From: Rhizobiaceae bacterium
GTDB lineage: Bacteria; Pseudomonadota; Alphaproteobacteria; Rhizobiales; Rhizobiaceae
Assembly (NCBI GenBank): GCA_019635755.1
Contig: JAHBYW010000004.1
Coordinates: 408,501 to 472,500 of the forward strand
Length of the DNA stretch: 64,000 nucleotides
Direction of reading: 5' to 3'
Position numbers and translations under genes: made by a program. Below the pieces are notes generated by a model that was not told the DNA's origin, did no database searches, and saw only the letters and a list, made by a program, of their open reading frames with translations. Position 1 is the first letter of the stretch; each line of letters starts with the position of its first letter. Of this stretch, positions 40,599 to 49,182 are shown piece after piece.

Positions 40599-42029
40599 AT
40601 GAGGCAGCTCACGGGCATCGACGCGGCGTTCCTCTACATGGAGACGCCCGAGACGCCGATGCATGTCGGCTCGCTCACCCTCTACGAACCCCCGGCGGAC
40701 CTATCCGGCTCTTTCTTCGACCATTTCCGCGACTTCTTCCTGTCGCGCATGCATCTGGCGCCGATCTTCGAGAAGAAGCTCGCGCGCACCGTGCTGGAAC
40801 TCGACCATCCCGGCTGGGTCGACGCCGACGAGCTCGACTTCGACTACCATCTGCGCCGGGTCTCGATGCCGGCACCCGGGCGCTTCGACCAGCTGGAAGC
40901 GCTGGTCGGGGAGTTGCACTCCGTGCCGCTCGACCGTACGCGCCCACTCTGGCAGATCAACGTCATCGAGGGGCTCGCGGACGGCAATGTCGCGATCTAC
41001 GCCAAGGTCCACCACGCCGCCGTCGACGGCGGGGCCGGCATGGCGATCGCCGCCGCGCTCTACGACATGGGACCGAAGCCGCGCGCGGTGAAGCCGCCGC
41101 CGCCCAAGCCGCCGCGGAAGCGCAAGCCCACCATCGAGGAACGCGCCATTCTCGGGATCGCCGACGTGATGCAGAGCCTTGCGCGCCAGCAACTGAAGGC
41201 AATGGAGGCGCTGCCCCAGTTCCTCGGCACGCTGCACGACATGCTCGTCCCGAAGAAGGACGGAACGGGCTCCGGCCTGGGTGGCGGCCTGCCCGGCCTG
41301 CCGGACGTGCTGGCGCCGAAGACGCCCTTCAACGTCACCATCACCAGCAAGCGCAGCTTCGCAGCCCGCGAACTTTCGCTGGCCGACGCCAAGGCCGTTG
41401 CAAAGGGCACCGGCGCCAAGATCAACGATGTGGTCATGGCCGTGTCGGCCGGAGCGCTCCGCACCTATCTGAAGGACCGCAAGGCGCTGCCGAAGAAGCC
41501 GCTGGTGGCCTTCGTGCCGATATCGCTGCGGGCACCGGGCGATGCCGACGCGTCGAACCAGGTCTTCGGCATGCTCTGCCCGATCGCCACGCAGCTCGCC
41601 GACCCGCTGGAACGGCTTGCCGCGATCCGCAAGGAGTCGGGTGATTCCAAGACGATTGCCGGCACGGTGAAGGACGTCGCGCCGAAGGACTACACGCTGC
41701 TCGGCGCGCCGATCCTGCTGCCCGGCCTCGCGCAGCTCTACGGCGCCAGCCGCCTGGCGGACGTCATGCCGTCGACCACCAACCTGACCATCTCCAACGT
41801 GATGGGACCGCCCTTCCCGCTCTTCTGCGCCGGGGCGAAGATCCTCGCGATGTATCCGGTGTCGATCCCGGTCCACGGTATCGCGCTCAACATCACGGTG
41901 CAGAGCTACCAGGACAAGCTCGACTTCGGCATCACCGCCGACCGCAAGGCGGTGCCCGACATCGACCGCCTCGGCGATCTCATGGTCGATGCGCTGGCCG
42001 AGCTGAAGGCGGCGGTTGAGCGCGGTTAA
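40599..42029 (+). CDS. Wax ester synthase/diacylglycerol acyltransferase (WS/DGAT)
   Basis: A 476-residue acyltransferase that joins acyl-CoA to a fatty alcohol or diacylglycerol, forming wax ester or triacylglycerol. The active-site motif is HHAAVDG (about residues 137-143; HHxxxDG), and the N-terminal TGIDAAFLYMETPETPMHVGSL and late SNVMGPPFPLFCAGA are family signatures. A proline-rich linker (PPPPKPPRKRKP) joins the halves. Start 40599 is supported by CAGGGAGG. It diverges from fadD, whose product would make its acyl-CoA substrate. WS/DGAT is best known from Actinobacteria, Acinetobacter and Marinobacter. Confidence 0.92.
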   Translation: MRQLTGIDAAFLYMETPETPMHVGSLTLYEPPADLSGSFFDHFRDFFLSRMHLAPIFEKKLARTVLELDHPGWVDADELDFDYHLRRVSMPAPGRFDQLEALVGELHSVPLDRTRPLWQINVIEGLADGNVAIYAKVHHAAVDGGAGMAIAAALYDMGPKPRAVKPPPPKPPRKRKPTIEERAILGIADVMQSLARQQLKAMEALPQFLGTLHDMLVPKKDGTGSGLGGGLPGLPDVLAPKTPFNVTITSKRSFAARELSLADAKAVAKGTGAKINDVVMAVSAGALRTYLKDRKALPKKPLVAFVPISLRAPGDADASNQVFGMLCPIATQLADPLERLAAIRKESGDSKTIAGTVKDVAPKDYTLLGAPILLPGLAQLYGASRLADVMPSTTNLTISNVMGPPFPLFCAGAKILAMYPVSIPVHGIALNITVQSYQDKLDFGITADRKAVPDIDRLGDLMVDALAELKAAVERG

Positions 42030-42364
42030 CGTCCCGACTTGGGGACATGACGGCGCCGGGTTCGTTCTTCTCCCCAGTGGGGAAAAGGTGGTCGAGCCCG
42101 GCGGCGAAGCTGCCGTGGCGAGACCGGATGAGGGGGCCAGCGAACCGTTGCGCCAGTTCTACCGAGGTGCTCAAGTTAAGGCACCCCCTCACCCGGATTG
42201 CCAACGGCGGTTCCACCGCCGGGCAATCCGACCTCTCCCCGCTGGGGAGAGGAACACTCTCAACACCTCCCCCACCGTCATCTCCCCCTTAACCCCGGCC
42301 GCGCTATCTTGTGGGAAAGTCCGGTGCTAGCCTCCGGACTCGCATCAGGCTCGCAGGAGGTGTC
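42030..42364. other. 335-bp intergenic region mostly filled by a palindromic repeat
   Basis: No gene is seen. Most of the gap is the composite repeat at 42068-42252; the rest leads to the CAGGAGG site of the next gene. Confidence 0.6.
42068..42252. repeat. Composite intergenic palindromic repeat A
   Basis: The element is bounded by two near-palindromes: TCCCCAGTGGGGA (42071-42083, with CTT/AAG flanks) and CCTCTCCCCGCTGGGGAGAGG (42232-42252; perfect 9-bp arms). Between them, CCGGATGAGGGGG (near 42125) and CCCCCTCACCCGG (near 42184) pair at 12 of 13 positions. The ends can also pair with each other, so the RNA would fold into a long stem. This layout resembles rhizobial intergenic mosaic elements. 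Confidence 0.75.
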
Positions 42365-43138
42365 ATGACCGCGCATGCCCAGCCGCTGAAGCCGCCGTCG
42401 AGGCTCCTTTTCGCGATGGAGCTGCGGGCCCTTCCTGAGCTCGGCGGCTTCCTCGCCTCGCTGCCGCTGCTCACCGCGCTGACGCCGCGCGGCGATGGCC
42501 ACCCGGTGCTGGTGCTGCCCGGCCTGGCGACAAGCGATGCCTCGACGATCGCGCTCCGCCGCTTCCTGAAATCGAAGGGCTACGCGGCATATGGCTGGAA
42601 GCTTGGCCGCAACTTCGGCCCGCGGATCGGCGTGGAAAAAGGCATGCTCGACCGCGTCGAGGAACTTTACGCCAAGCACGGCCGCAAGGTCAGCCTGGTC
42701 GGCTGGAGCCTCGGCGGCATCTATGCGCGCCAGCTCGCCAAGATGATGCCCGACAAGATCCGCACCGTCATCACGCTGGGCAGTCCGTTCAACGGCGACC
42801 CGCGTGCCACGAATGCATGGAAGCTCTACGAGTTCGCGTCGGGCCACAAGGTCGACGACCGCGAGCGGCACATGGGGGGTGGCATCTCCGACTCGCCGCC
42901 GGTACCGACGACGGCGATCTACAGCCGCACCGACGGCATCTGCGCCTGGCAGGCCTGCCGCGAGAACGATCTGCCGCACACCGAGAGCATCGAGGTGGAG
43001 GGCAGCCATTGCGGCCTCGGCCACCATCCGAGCGTGGTCTACGCCATCTGCGATCGGCTTGCCCAGCCCGAGGGTCACTGGAAGCCGTTCGACCGGTCCG
43101 GCTGGCGCTCGGTGTTCTATCCCAACCCGAAGCGGTAG
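42365..43138 (+). CDS. Alpha/beta hydrolase, lipase/esterase-like
   Basis: A 257-residue serine hydrolase. HPVLVLPGLATSD is the oxyanion strand, VGWSLGGIYARQLA the nucleophile elbow (Ser near residue 120), TTAIYSRTDGICAW likely supplies the Asp, and VEGSHCGLGHHPSV the His. The layout resembles small triacylglycerol lipases of the PGAP1/cutinase-like group. Start 42365 has CAGGAGG upstream. Position after WS/DGAT suggests turnover of neutral lipid, but the gap holds a repeat, so co-transcription is uncertain. Confidence 0.85.
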   Translation: MTAHAQPLKPPSRLLFAMELRALPELGGFLASLPLLTALTPRGDGHPVLVLPGLATSDASTIALRRFLKSKGYAAYGWKLGRNFGPRIGVEKGMLDRVEELYAKHGRKVSLVGWSLGGIYARQLAKMMPDKIRTVITLGSPFNGDPRATNAWKLYEFASGHKVDDRERHMGGGISDSPPVPTTAIYSRTDGICAWQACRENDLPHTESIEVEGSHCGLGHHPSVVYAICDRLAQPEGHWKPFDRSGWRSVFYPNPKR

Positions 43139-43148
43139 CGCCGGCGCG

Positions 43149-43312
43149 CTCCCTCCCCCTTGAGGAGAGGGTGGGCGAAGCCCGCCGGGCGGGGTGCAGG
43201 CGACCGCGCGCCAGCCTCACTCTGAAATGTAGACATGCAGATCTTGCGGAGGCGACCCCACCCGTCCAATCGCCTTCGGCGATTGTCCAACTTCCCCTCA
43301 AGGGGGAGGGAG
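43149..43312. repeat. MITE-like repeat B with 17-bp perfect terminal inverted repeats
   Basis: CTCCCTCCCCCTTGAGG (43149-43165) and its exact complement CCTCAAGGGGGAGGGAG (43296-43312) bound a 164-bp element containing an inner perfect hairpin, CAATCGCC-TTC-GGCGATTG (about 43267-43285). The right end overlaps the last codons and stop of the oxidase gene at 43298. A similar end, CTCAAGGGGGAGAGGG, appears near 63964-63980. Confidence 0.85.
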
Positions 43313-44554
43313 AAGTGCGTCCCGGTTGAGCTCACTCGCCTTCGTCACCCCGCACAGCGCCAGCGTCAGATCGAACTCGGCGACGATGTTGCGGATGACC
43401 TCGCGCACACCAGCCTCTCCAGCGATCGCCAGGCCGTAGACATAGGGTCGACCGATCAGCACCGCCCTGGCGCCCAGCGCGAGCGCCTTGGCCACATCGG
43501 CGCCTGACCGGACGCCGGAATCGAGCAGCACGGGCATCTCCCCCGCGGCCGCCACGATGCCCGGCAGCACGTCCAACGTGCCGGCCTCGCCGTCGACCTG
43601 CCTGCCGCCATGATTGGAAACGACGATGCCGTCGACCCCATGCTCCCTCGCCAGCCGCGCGTCGTCGGCATGGCGGATGCCTTTCACCAGGATCGGCAGC
43701 CGCGTCATCTCGCGCAGCCGCGCGATGTCGGCCCAGGTGAGATCCGGCCGCGAATAGGTCGCCACGAAGTGCGCCACGGCCGCCCGCATCTGGCCGATGG
43801 TCAGCCCGTGCGCCCTGCCCTTGCGCAGGAGCGACACGAGCGCGCCGATGACGCCGAGCCCTTTGGGCCTCAGACCCGTGTCGGGCGGCGACGCGGGAAT
43901 CTTCGCCCGAAACACCGGGTCCGAGAGGTACTGCGCCAGCCCCTGCCCGCGCAGGAACGGCAGCGAGGCGAGGTCGAGGTCTCGCGCCCGCCAGCCGAGC
44001 AGCGTCGTGTCGACGGTAACGACGATCGCCTCGCAGCCGGCCCTTTCCGCGCGGCCGACGACAGAGCGGACGAATTCGTCATCGCTCGACCAATAGAGCT
44101 GGAACCAGCGCGGCGTGTCGCCGAGTGCCGACGCGCATCGCTCCATCTCGACGGACGCCTGGTTGGAGAGCACCATGCCAATACCCTCGGCCCTGGCCGC
44201 GCGCGCGACGGCCAGGTCGGCGTCGCGATGGACCATCTCCAGCACGCCAACCGGCGCAAGAAGCAGCGGTGCCTGGTGCCGCCGCCCGAACAGCATGACG
44301 GAGAGGTCCCGCACCGCCACGTCGCGCAGCACGCGGGGCGCAAGCTGCACCCGGTCGAAAGCGGCGCGGTTGGCCCGGACCGTCAGCTCGCTGCCGGCCC
44401 CACCGATGATGTAGCCCTCGGCGGCGGCGCTCATCGCCATCGCCGCGCGCTGTTCCAGCTTGACGGGATCGACCGGCACACGCGGCTTCGCGCCACCGAC
44501 GCCCGGCACGTAGATCTCCATCTGCCGGCGGCGGCCGGGCGGGATGTCGCTCAT
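43298..44554 (-). CDS. FMN-dependent alpha-hydroxy-acid oxidizing protein
   Basis: A 418-residue member of the lactate/glycolate oxidase family. FMN and substrate residues sit in [62 protein letters not shown] (Lys), and the catalytic His-Gly-Gly-Arg in [11 protein letters not shown], followed by [29 protein letters not shown]. It oxidises an L-2-hydroxyacid to the keto acid; membrane or soluble partner and substrate are unknown. Its final residues Leu-Pro-Pro-Pro and its stop come from the end of repeat B, so the original C-terminus may have been replaced. Confidence 0.9.
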   Translation of the reverse strand: MSDIPPGRRRQMEIYVPGVGGAKPRVPVDPVKLEQRAAMAMSAAAEGYIIGGAGSELTVRANRAAFDRVQLAPRVLRDVAVRDLSVMLFGRRHQAPLLLAPVGVLEMVHRDADLAVARAARAEGIGMVLSNQASVEMERCASALGDTPRWFQLYWSSDDEFVRSVVGRAERAGCEAIVVTVDTTLLGWRARDLDLASLPFLRGQGLAQYLSDPVFRAKIPASPPDTGLRPKGLGVIGALVSLLRKGRAHGLTIGQMRAAVAHFVATYSRPDLTWADIARLREMTRLPILVKGIRHADDARLAREHGVDGIVVSNHGGRQVDGEAGTLDVLPGIVAAAGEMPVLLDSGVRSGADVAKALALGARAVLIGRPYVYGLAIAGEAGVREVIRNIVAEFDLTLALCGVTKASELNRDALLPPP

Positions 44555-44576
44555 CGCCGCAGAGTACGGCCGGGCG

Positions 44577-45014
44577 CTACTTGTTCTTCTCGTAGCCGTC
44601 GCGGATCTCGTCCATCGCGTCCTTGATGCGCTGGCGCAGGATGTCGACCGTCTCCGAGCCGGACTTGCGCAGGATCTCGCCCACCTCGCTGGCGTTCTTC
44701 ACCGCCGTCTCGAAGGTGCGGCGGGCGAAGTCGGCCTGCCTGGCCATCACGTCCTGGGCACCGCCGGCACTGAAGTTCCGCGCCATGTCGGTGATCTCGG
44801 ACAGCGTTTCCTGGAGTTGCTCACGCTGCTTGTTGAACACCGCGGAAGCGCCCGCCGTGGTTGCCTTGGCGGATTTCTCCAGCGCCTCGAGGTTCTTGCG
44901 ATGGTGCGACAGGATCGCGTCGACGTCGACATTCGGCATCTTCAGGTTCTTGCCGAGGTCGGCGAACATGTCCATGAACGACTGGGTGCTGTTGTCTTCG
45001 GGCTTCTTGGCCAT
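44577..45014 (-). CDS. Phasin family protein
   Basis: A 145-residue helical protein with phasin-like pattern: [56 protein letters not shown], then a long amphipathic helix with EITDMARNF and [17 protein letters not shown]. Phasins coat PHA granules and set their number and size. Start MAKKPEDN is preceded by GGGAGGAA. It sits between the hydroxyacid oxidase and DUF445 genes and supports the storage role of the nearby phaC-phaZ genes. Confidence 0.82.
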   Translation of the reverse strand: MAKKPEDNSTQSFMDMFADLGKNLKMPNVDVDAILSHHRKNLEALEKSAKATTAGASAVFNKQREQLQETLSEITDMARNFSAGGAQDVMARQADFARRTFETAVKNASEVGEILRKSGSETVDILRQRIKDAMDEIRDGYEKNK

Positions 45015-45074
45015 GGGTTCCTCCCGTCGCGCCGGCACGGCGCTGCCCGGAGGATAGAACAACGGCACCGGCCG

Positions 45075-46373
45075 TCAATTCGCGAAGGCAAGCAGTTCGG
45101 CGCTGTAGAGCGCAAGCCCCGCCAGGCCGCCGATGATCATGCCGTTGAAGCGGATATATTGAAGGTCGCGGCCGATATTGGTCTCGATCAGCCGGGTCAG
45201 CTGCGCGAGATCCCAGCGCTTCACCTGGTCGGCGATGAAGGTCGAGACGCCACTCTTCTGGCTCTCCACGAAGGACGACAGCGCGACCACGAAGCCGTGG
45301 TTCATGTCGGCGCGGATCCGTTCGTCGGCGGCGAGCTGGCGCCCGACGTCGACGAAGAGTTCCGTCAGGTGCCGGCGGATGGCGGAATCCGGCGCCCCGG
45401 CATCCTGCTCGATGAAGGCGCTGAGCCCTGCCCACATGTCGCCGGCAAAGTTGCGCAGTTCCGGCCGCGCCAGCAGGTCGCGCTTCATCCGCTCGGCCCG
45501 CTCGGCATAGTCCTCGGAATCCCGCAGGTCCTCGATGAAGCCGATCACGAACGTGTCGAACTCGTGCCGAAGCGGATGGTTCTCGTCCGCCCTGACCTCG
45601 TCCAGCAGCGAACCGGCAGACGAGACGATCTTCTTCAGCAGGTAAGCGTCGGCGCGGAACAGGTTGAAAAGACTCGGCAGTTCCTTGCGGATCTTGTCCC
45701 GCAAGGCGGCGAGCGCCGTCTCGTCGCTGATGAATTTGCCGAGCACGCCGATCAGCTGGTCGAACAGCGCCTGGTGTCGGCGATCCTCGGTGAACGCGGT
45801 CAGCAGTTCGGCTGCCAGTGGCGCAACCTGCACCTTCTCCAGCTGGTCGACGACACGGCGGGTCAGGAAGCCGCGCAGGCCGGAATCCTCAATGGCTCGG
45901 ATCGTCTGCGGCACCAGCCGGCCGACTAGCCGGGACAGGCCGGCCGCACGATCGCGGTCGGACAGCCAGTCCGCCACCAGCGCCGCGAAGTCCACCTCGG
46001 CCAGTTTCTCGCGGACAGGCTCAGGCGCCAGGAAATTCACCTCGATGAAGCGGCCGAGATTGTCGGCGATGCGCGCCTGGTTCTCCGGAATGATCGCGGT
46101 ATGCGGGATCGGCAGGCCGAGAGGCCGCTTGAACAGCGCCACCACGGCGTACCAGTCGGCCAGACCGCCGATCGTCGCCGCCTCCGCGAAAGCGGCCACG
46201 AAACCCAGCCATGGATAGGCAGGCTGGAAGTACTTGGCGGTCGCGAAGACGGCGACGCAGAGCGCCAGCGCGCCAGTCGCGAACGCCTTGGTCCGCCGCA
46301 GCGCGCGCAGCTTGTCCGCGTCGCGCGGGTCGAAGGCGAGGCCGGGCGACGGGGCGGCGTGGGCGGCTGTCAT
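45075..46373 (-). CDS. DUF445 domain membrane protein
   Basis: A 432-residue DUF445 protein. The N-terminal hydrophobic segment (ALALCVAVFATAKYFQP) is followed by AAFAEAATIGGLADWYAVVALFKRPLGLPIPHTAIIP, a hallmark of the family, then a long helical region, and the C-terminal segment GMIIGGLAGLALYSAELL, a second membrane helix. It is probably an inner-membrane protein with a large helical domain. The biochemical role of DUF445 is not established. Start 46373 (MTAAHAAPS) gives a short leader before the family core. Confidence 0.85.
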   Translation of the reverse strand: MTAAHAAPSPGLAFDPRDADKLRALRRTKAFATGALALCVAVFATAKYFQPAYPWLGFVAAFAEAATIGGLADWYAVVALFKRPLGLPIPHTAIIPENQARIADNLGRFIEVNFLAPEPVREKLAEVDFAALVADWLSDRDRAAGLSRLVGRLVPQTIRAIEDSGLRGFLTRRVVDQLEKVQVAPLAAELLTAFTEDRRHQALFDQLIGVLGKFISDETALAALRDKIRKELPSLFNLFRADAYLLKKIVSSAGSLLDEVRADENHPLRHEFDTFVIGFIEDLRDSEDYAERAERMKRDLLARPELRNFAGDMWAGLSAFIEQDAGAPDSAIRRHLTELFVDVGRQLAADERIRADMNHGFVVALSSFVESQKSGVSTFIADQVKRWDLAQLTRLIETNIGRDLQYIRFNGMIIGGLAGLALYSAELLAFAN

Positions 46374-46502
46374 GGGGCGGATTCCGGTGCGGTGTCTGCG
46401 GGCCATTTGCGGACTCCGGCTTGGCATTTCAAGCGGACAGGCCCGTTCTGTAGCCAGCAAGAATGATTTATTCACGTTAGATCAACGGCTTACCAATATT
46501 GT

Positions 46503-46534
46503 TGCGTCGCAACACGATTTCATATTGCACCGCA
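46503..46534. promoter_or_regulatory. Two TGCNNNGCA motifs upstream of the phasin gene
   Basis: TGCGTCGCA (46503-46511, in TTGCGTCGCAA) and TGCACCGCA (46526-46534) lie 23 nt apart, about 90 nt before the phasin start. TGC/GCA palindromes of this type are reported targets of alphaproteobacterial PhaR/AniA regulators (from memory), so they are candidate PhaR sites. The surrounding region is AT-rich relative to the genes. Confidence 0.45.
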
Positions 46535-46617
46535 CAATATGGTCGCCTATATGCCTGTCATCCCCGGGCCACCGCTGGACGGGGCAACCCATGGCTCCGA
46601 AGAGGATGGAGAGAAAA

Positions 46618-47112
46618 ATGACCAAGACCGCTGCCAAGACCAAGACCGCCGCCGACGCATCGAGCATCCTCGAGAACGTCAAGTCGGCCTATGAATCCGT
46701 GACCTCCAAGATGGAAGTTCCGGCTGCTGCCCGCGATTTCGTCGCCCGCACCGCGTCGAACGTGAAGGAGCGCGCCGAGACCGTCCACGAGACCGCCGCC
46801 AACCTGACCGACGGCGCCGAGAAGCTCGGCACCCGGATCGTCGCCGGCTACGCCAACTTCACCCGCGGCCTGCTCGACATGACGCTCGCCAACGTCCAGC
46901 ATTCGCTGGCGACGGTTGAGAAGCTCGCCGCTGCGAAGTCGCTCAACGAAGCCGTGCAGGTGCAGGCCGATTTCGTCCGCGAGAACGCCCGCGCCAATTT
47001 CGATCGCGTCCGCGACGCGGCCGACACCGCCAAGTCCGTCGTGACCGAGGGTGCGAAGACCGTCCAGGCCGAGATCGCCAAGATCTACTCCTTCGACAAG
47101 AAGGCTGCCTGA
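46618..47112 (+). CDS. Phasin (PhaP-type granule protein)
   Basis: A 164-residue helical phasin. The body is SSILENVKSAYESVTSKMEVPAAARDFVARTASNVKERAETVHETAANLTDGAEKLGTRIVAGYANFTRGLLDMTLANVQHSLATVEKLAAAKSLNEAVQVQADFVRENARANFDRVRDAA in family style (the phasin core is the LLDMTLANVQHS and QADFVRENA part). The start is ATG 46618 with GGAGAG upstream; an earlier ATG at 46591 is possible. It should coat PHA granules made by PhaC. A strong terminator follows. Confidence 0.9.
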   Translation: MTKTAAKTKTAADASSILENVKSAYESVTSKMEVPAAARDFVARTASNVKERAETVHETAANLTDGAEKLGTRIVAGYANFTRGLLDMTLANVQHSLATVEKLAAAKSLNEAVQVQADFVRENARANFDRVRDAADTAKSVVTEGAKTVQAEIAKIYSFDKKAA

Positions 47113-47138
47113 TACGGTCTCCGGAACCTGCACGATGC

Positions 47139-47165
47139 AAGGCCCGCCGCAAGGCGGGCCTTTTT
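47139..47165 (+). terminator. Rho-independent terminator after the phasin gene
   Basis: AAGGCCCGCC (47139-47148), loop GCAA, GGCGGGCCTT (47153-47162), then TTT: a perfect 10-bp stem with a GNRA-type loop and a T-run. Confidence 0.9.
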
Positions 47166-47211
47166 CGTTGGAGCTGGTCTCGAAGCGCGCCGTCCGCGGC
47201 TCGGAGTCGAA

Positions 47212-47757
47212 CTAGAGGTGGGTGACGGAAAAGAGGTCCGGCCCCGGCTCCAGCAGAAATCCGTCCGGCCAGCCATTGGGGTCGAGCGTGATGGTGCCGA
47301 CTGTCTCGCCCACGCCGAAGCTCAGCTCCGCGCCGAAACGCTTCGCCAGCGCCTTCATCGCGCGGTTGTCGGAGTGGGTGGTGACGTGGAGCCGCTGATA
47401 GCCGAGCGCGTGGGCATGCGCCAGCAGGCGGTGGAAGAGCTTGGCGCCGATGCCCTGCCGCTGGCGATGCCGCTCGACGCTGAATGCGATCTCGCCGGTC
47501 GGCTCTGGCAGGTCCGTGCGCTCGTGGAGTTCGGCAGCACCCAGCACCTGTTCCCCCTCGAGATAACCGATCACCGTCGCACCCTCATGAAAGGAGCGAT
47601 CCGCATAGCGGTCGATGAACGCATCGCTGATCGCGCCGTTGAAGCGATCGTGCCTGCTTTCGCTGTCAAGCCGGAGAAGGTGCGCGCGGAACCGTGGCAG
47701 GTCCGAGGGACGGAGCTGCCGGATCACGCCAGCGTTCTGATGCACTTCGGGCTGCAT
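47212..47757 (-). CDS. GNAT family N-acetyltransferase
   Basis: A 181-residue acetyltransferase. The fold begins VIRQLRPSDLPRFRAHLLRLDSESRHDRFNG, with acetyl-CoA motif A at EIAFSVERHRQRQGIGAKLFHRLLAHAHALGY (about residues 88-119) and motif B at LHVTTHSDNRAMKALAKRFGAEL. The substrate is unknown. ATG 47757 (MQPEVHQN) gives the usual length; the frame runs further upstream without family sequence. TGCAATGCA and TGCAAGGCA motifs lie 47-72 nt upstream of this start. Confidence 0.85.
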   Translation of the reverse strand: MQPEVHQNAGVIRQLRPSDLPRFRAHLLRLDSESRHDRFNGAISDAFIDRYADRSFHEGATVIGYLEGEQVLGAAELHERTDLPEPTGEIAFSVERHRQRQGIGAKLFHRLLAHAHALGYQRLHVTTHSDNRAMKALAKRFGAELSFGVGETVGTITLDPNGWPDGFLLEPGPDLFSVTHL

Positions 47758-47801
47758 TGCCTCGTGAACTCCCGAGTCGTCCGCTCCCGACACGCCCAAT
47801 A

Positions 47802-47829
47802 TGTGCAATGCACAAATAATTGCAAGGCA
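47802..47829. promoter_or_regulatory. Palindrome and TGCNNNGCA pair upstream of the GNAT gene
   Basis: TGTGCAATGCACA (47802-47814) is a perfect 13-nt palindrome containing TGCAATGCA (47804-47812); TGCAAGGCA follows at 47821-47829. The motif class equals that before the phasin gene 1.2 kb away. Confidence 0.45.
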
Positions 47830-47929
47830 GCGTTTGACGGGCTCGGACCGGCGCCGCCTCATTCGGCGGCATGGAACCGCGGAGCCATACCGCGACGCTG
47901 GGCGTGACCGATCGGGCGCGATGCCGGAG

Positions 47930-49048
47930 CTAGGCCGCGGCGATTGCCAGCGCGTGGCCGCGCGCATTGTCACGCAACGCGTCGAGATGGATCGATTTGA
48001 GCAGCGTGGCGAGGTCCCCGGTCGTATGGCTGCCGAGTTCCTTCAACATCAGCCAGGTCACCTCCTGGGCGCCGGCGACACGTTTTCCGTTGGCGACTTC
48101 GCGCCAGATCTTCAGCGCGCGCACCATGACCTTGTGGGTGGTCGCGTCGAGCCCGGCCTTGGCAAACAGCGCCTTCAGCGCCCCGTCGCTGCCGTCGGCC
48201 AGGAGCGCGGTCACGCGCTGCATCGTCTGGCCGGTCAGCACCACAAGCACCGAGCCGAGGAAGTCGATCTTCCCGTGGGCAACCAGGCGCACGAGGAAAC
48301 CGGCGGTCAGGTCGCCGCGCAGCCGCAGGTGCTCGATCAGCGCGACGTGTTCGTCGGGGCGCGTGCCGTCGATCAGGACGACGGAGGCGCGGACGCAGGC
48401 GTCGCGGGTGAAGCGCGCGGCGCGCGCCCGCCCCAGCAGCGCGGCCACCAGGGGCGAGTCCCGCAGCGCCTCGCCGACCCTGACGAGCATGGCGTGGCGG
48501 CAGTCGGAGGGCAGCCGGGCATCGGCGATGAGCGCCTCGCGGATGCGCGGCGAATGCCCGTGCCGCTCGGCGATGCGGCGGAAGCTGAGGGATGCGACGT
48601 CGGCGCTGGGATTGGCGAGCAGCGCCGCGCAGGCGGCCTCCTCGCCGACCTCGGCGATCGCCGCCCCCACGGCCATCGAGACAGGGTTGCGCGCCGCGAT
48701 GAGGGCCTGCGTCGCCGCGTTGCCCGCCGCGACGCGGTCGATCAGGTCTGCGTCGGAGAGAAGCGGCGACCGACCGATGACCAGTTCGGCGACCTCCGGC
48801 TGGTCGGCCGCCAGCACGCTGATCACCTGGATCGGGGCATGACGGCTCATCGACAGCGCCTCCGCCATGGCGCGGCGCACCTTTGCGGACGGATCATCCA
48901 GCAGCAGCGTCAGCGCCGCTTCCGCGGCACAGCGGTCCTCGAACGGCAGCTGGTGCTCGACATAGGCGCGCGCGAGGGCCTCAGCGGCGGCCGCTCTTTG
49001 CGTCACCTTCGCGGTGGGAACCCATTTCAGGAAATGGCTGACGACCAT
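47930..49048 (-). CDS. DUF2336 domain protein
   Basis: A 372-residue alpha-helical, HEAT-like protein of the DUF2336 type, found mainly in Alphaproteobacteria. The N-terminus MVVSHFLKWVPTAKVTQRAAAAEALARAYVEHQLPFEDRCAAEAALTLLLDDPSAKVRRAMAEALS and the EIDRVAAGNAATQ-like repeats are characteristic. Some relatives carry a PAS or Zn module, but none is seen here. Role unknown. ATG 49048 fits family N-termini better than the upstream ATG at 49081. Confidence 0.85.
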   Translation of the reverse strand: MVVSHFLKWVPTAKVTQRAAAAEALARAYVEHQLPFEDRCAAEAALTLLLDDPSAKVRRAMAEALSMSRHAPIQVISVLAADQPEVAELVIGRSPLLSDADLIDRVAAGNAATQALIAARNPVSMAVGAAIAEVGEEAACAALLANPSADVASLSFRRIAERHGHSPRIREALIADARLPSDCRHAMLVRVGEALRDSPLVAALLGRARAARFTRDACVRASVVLIDGTRPDEHVALIEHLRLRGDLTAGFLVRLVAHGKIDFLGSVLVVLTGQTMQRVTALLADGSDGALKALFAKAGLDATTHKVMVRALKIWREVANGKRVAGAQEVTWLMLKELGSHTTGDLATLLKSIHLDALRDNARGHALAIAAA

Positions 49049-49182
49049 TGAGCCGGCACACGCCCTCAAGACACTCGCCACGGACTATGCCGGCCAATTG
49101 GTTTACGAACGGTTCACCATGTTCATTAACCCGCTTGCCCGGCCGGACGGGCACGCCTATCAAGCGCGCGCGGAGGTGAATG

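Noticed and set aside
47757..47973. N-terminal extension of the GNAT protein
   Set aside because: The frame is open, but the sequence is Arg/Pro-rich, has no family similarity and overlaps the end of the DUF2336 gene.
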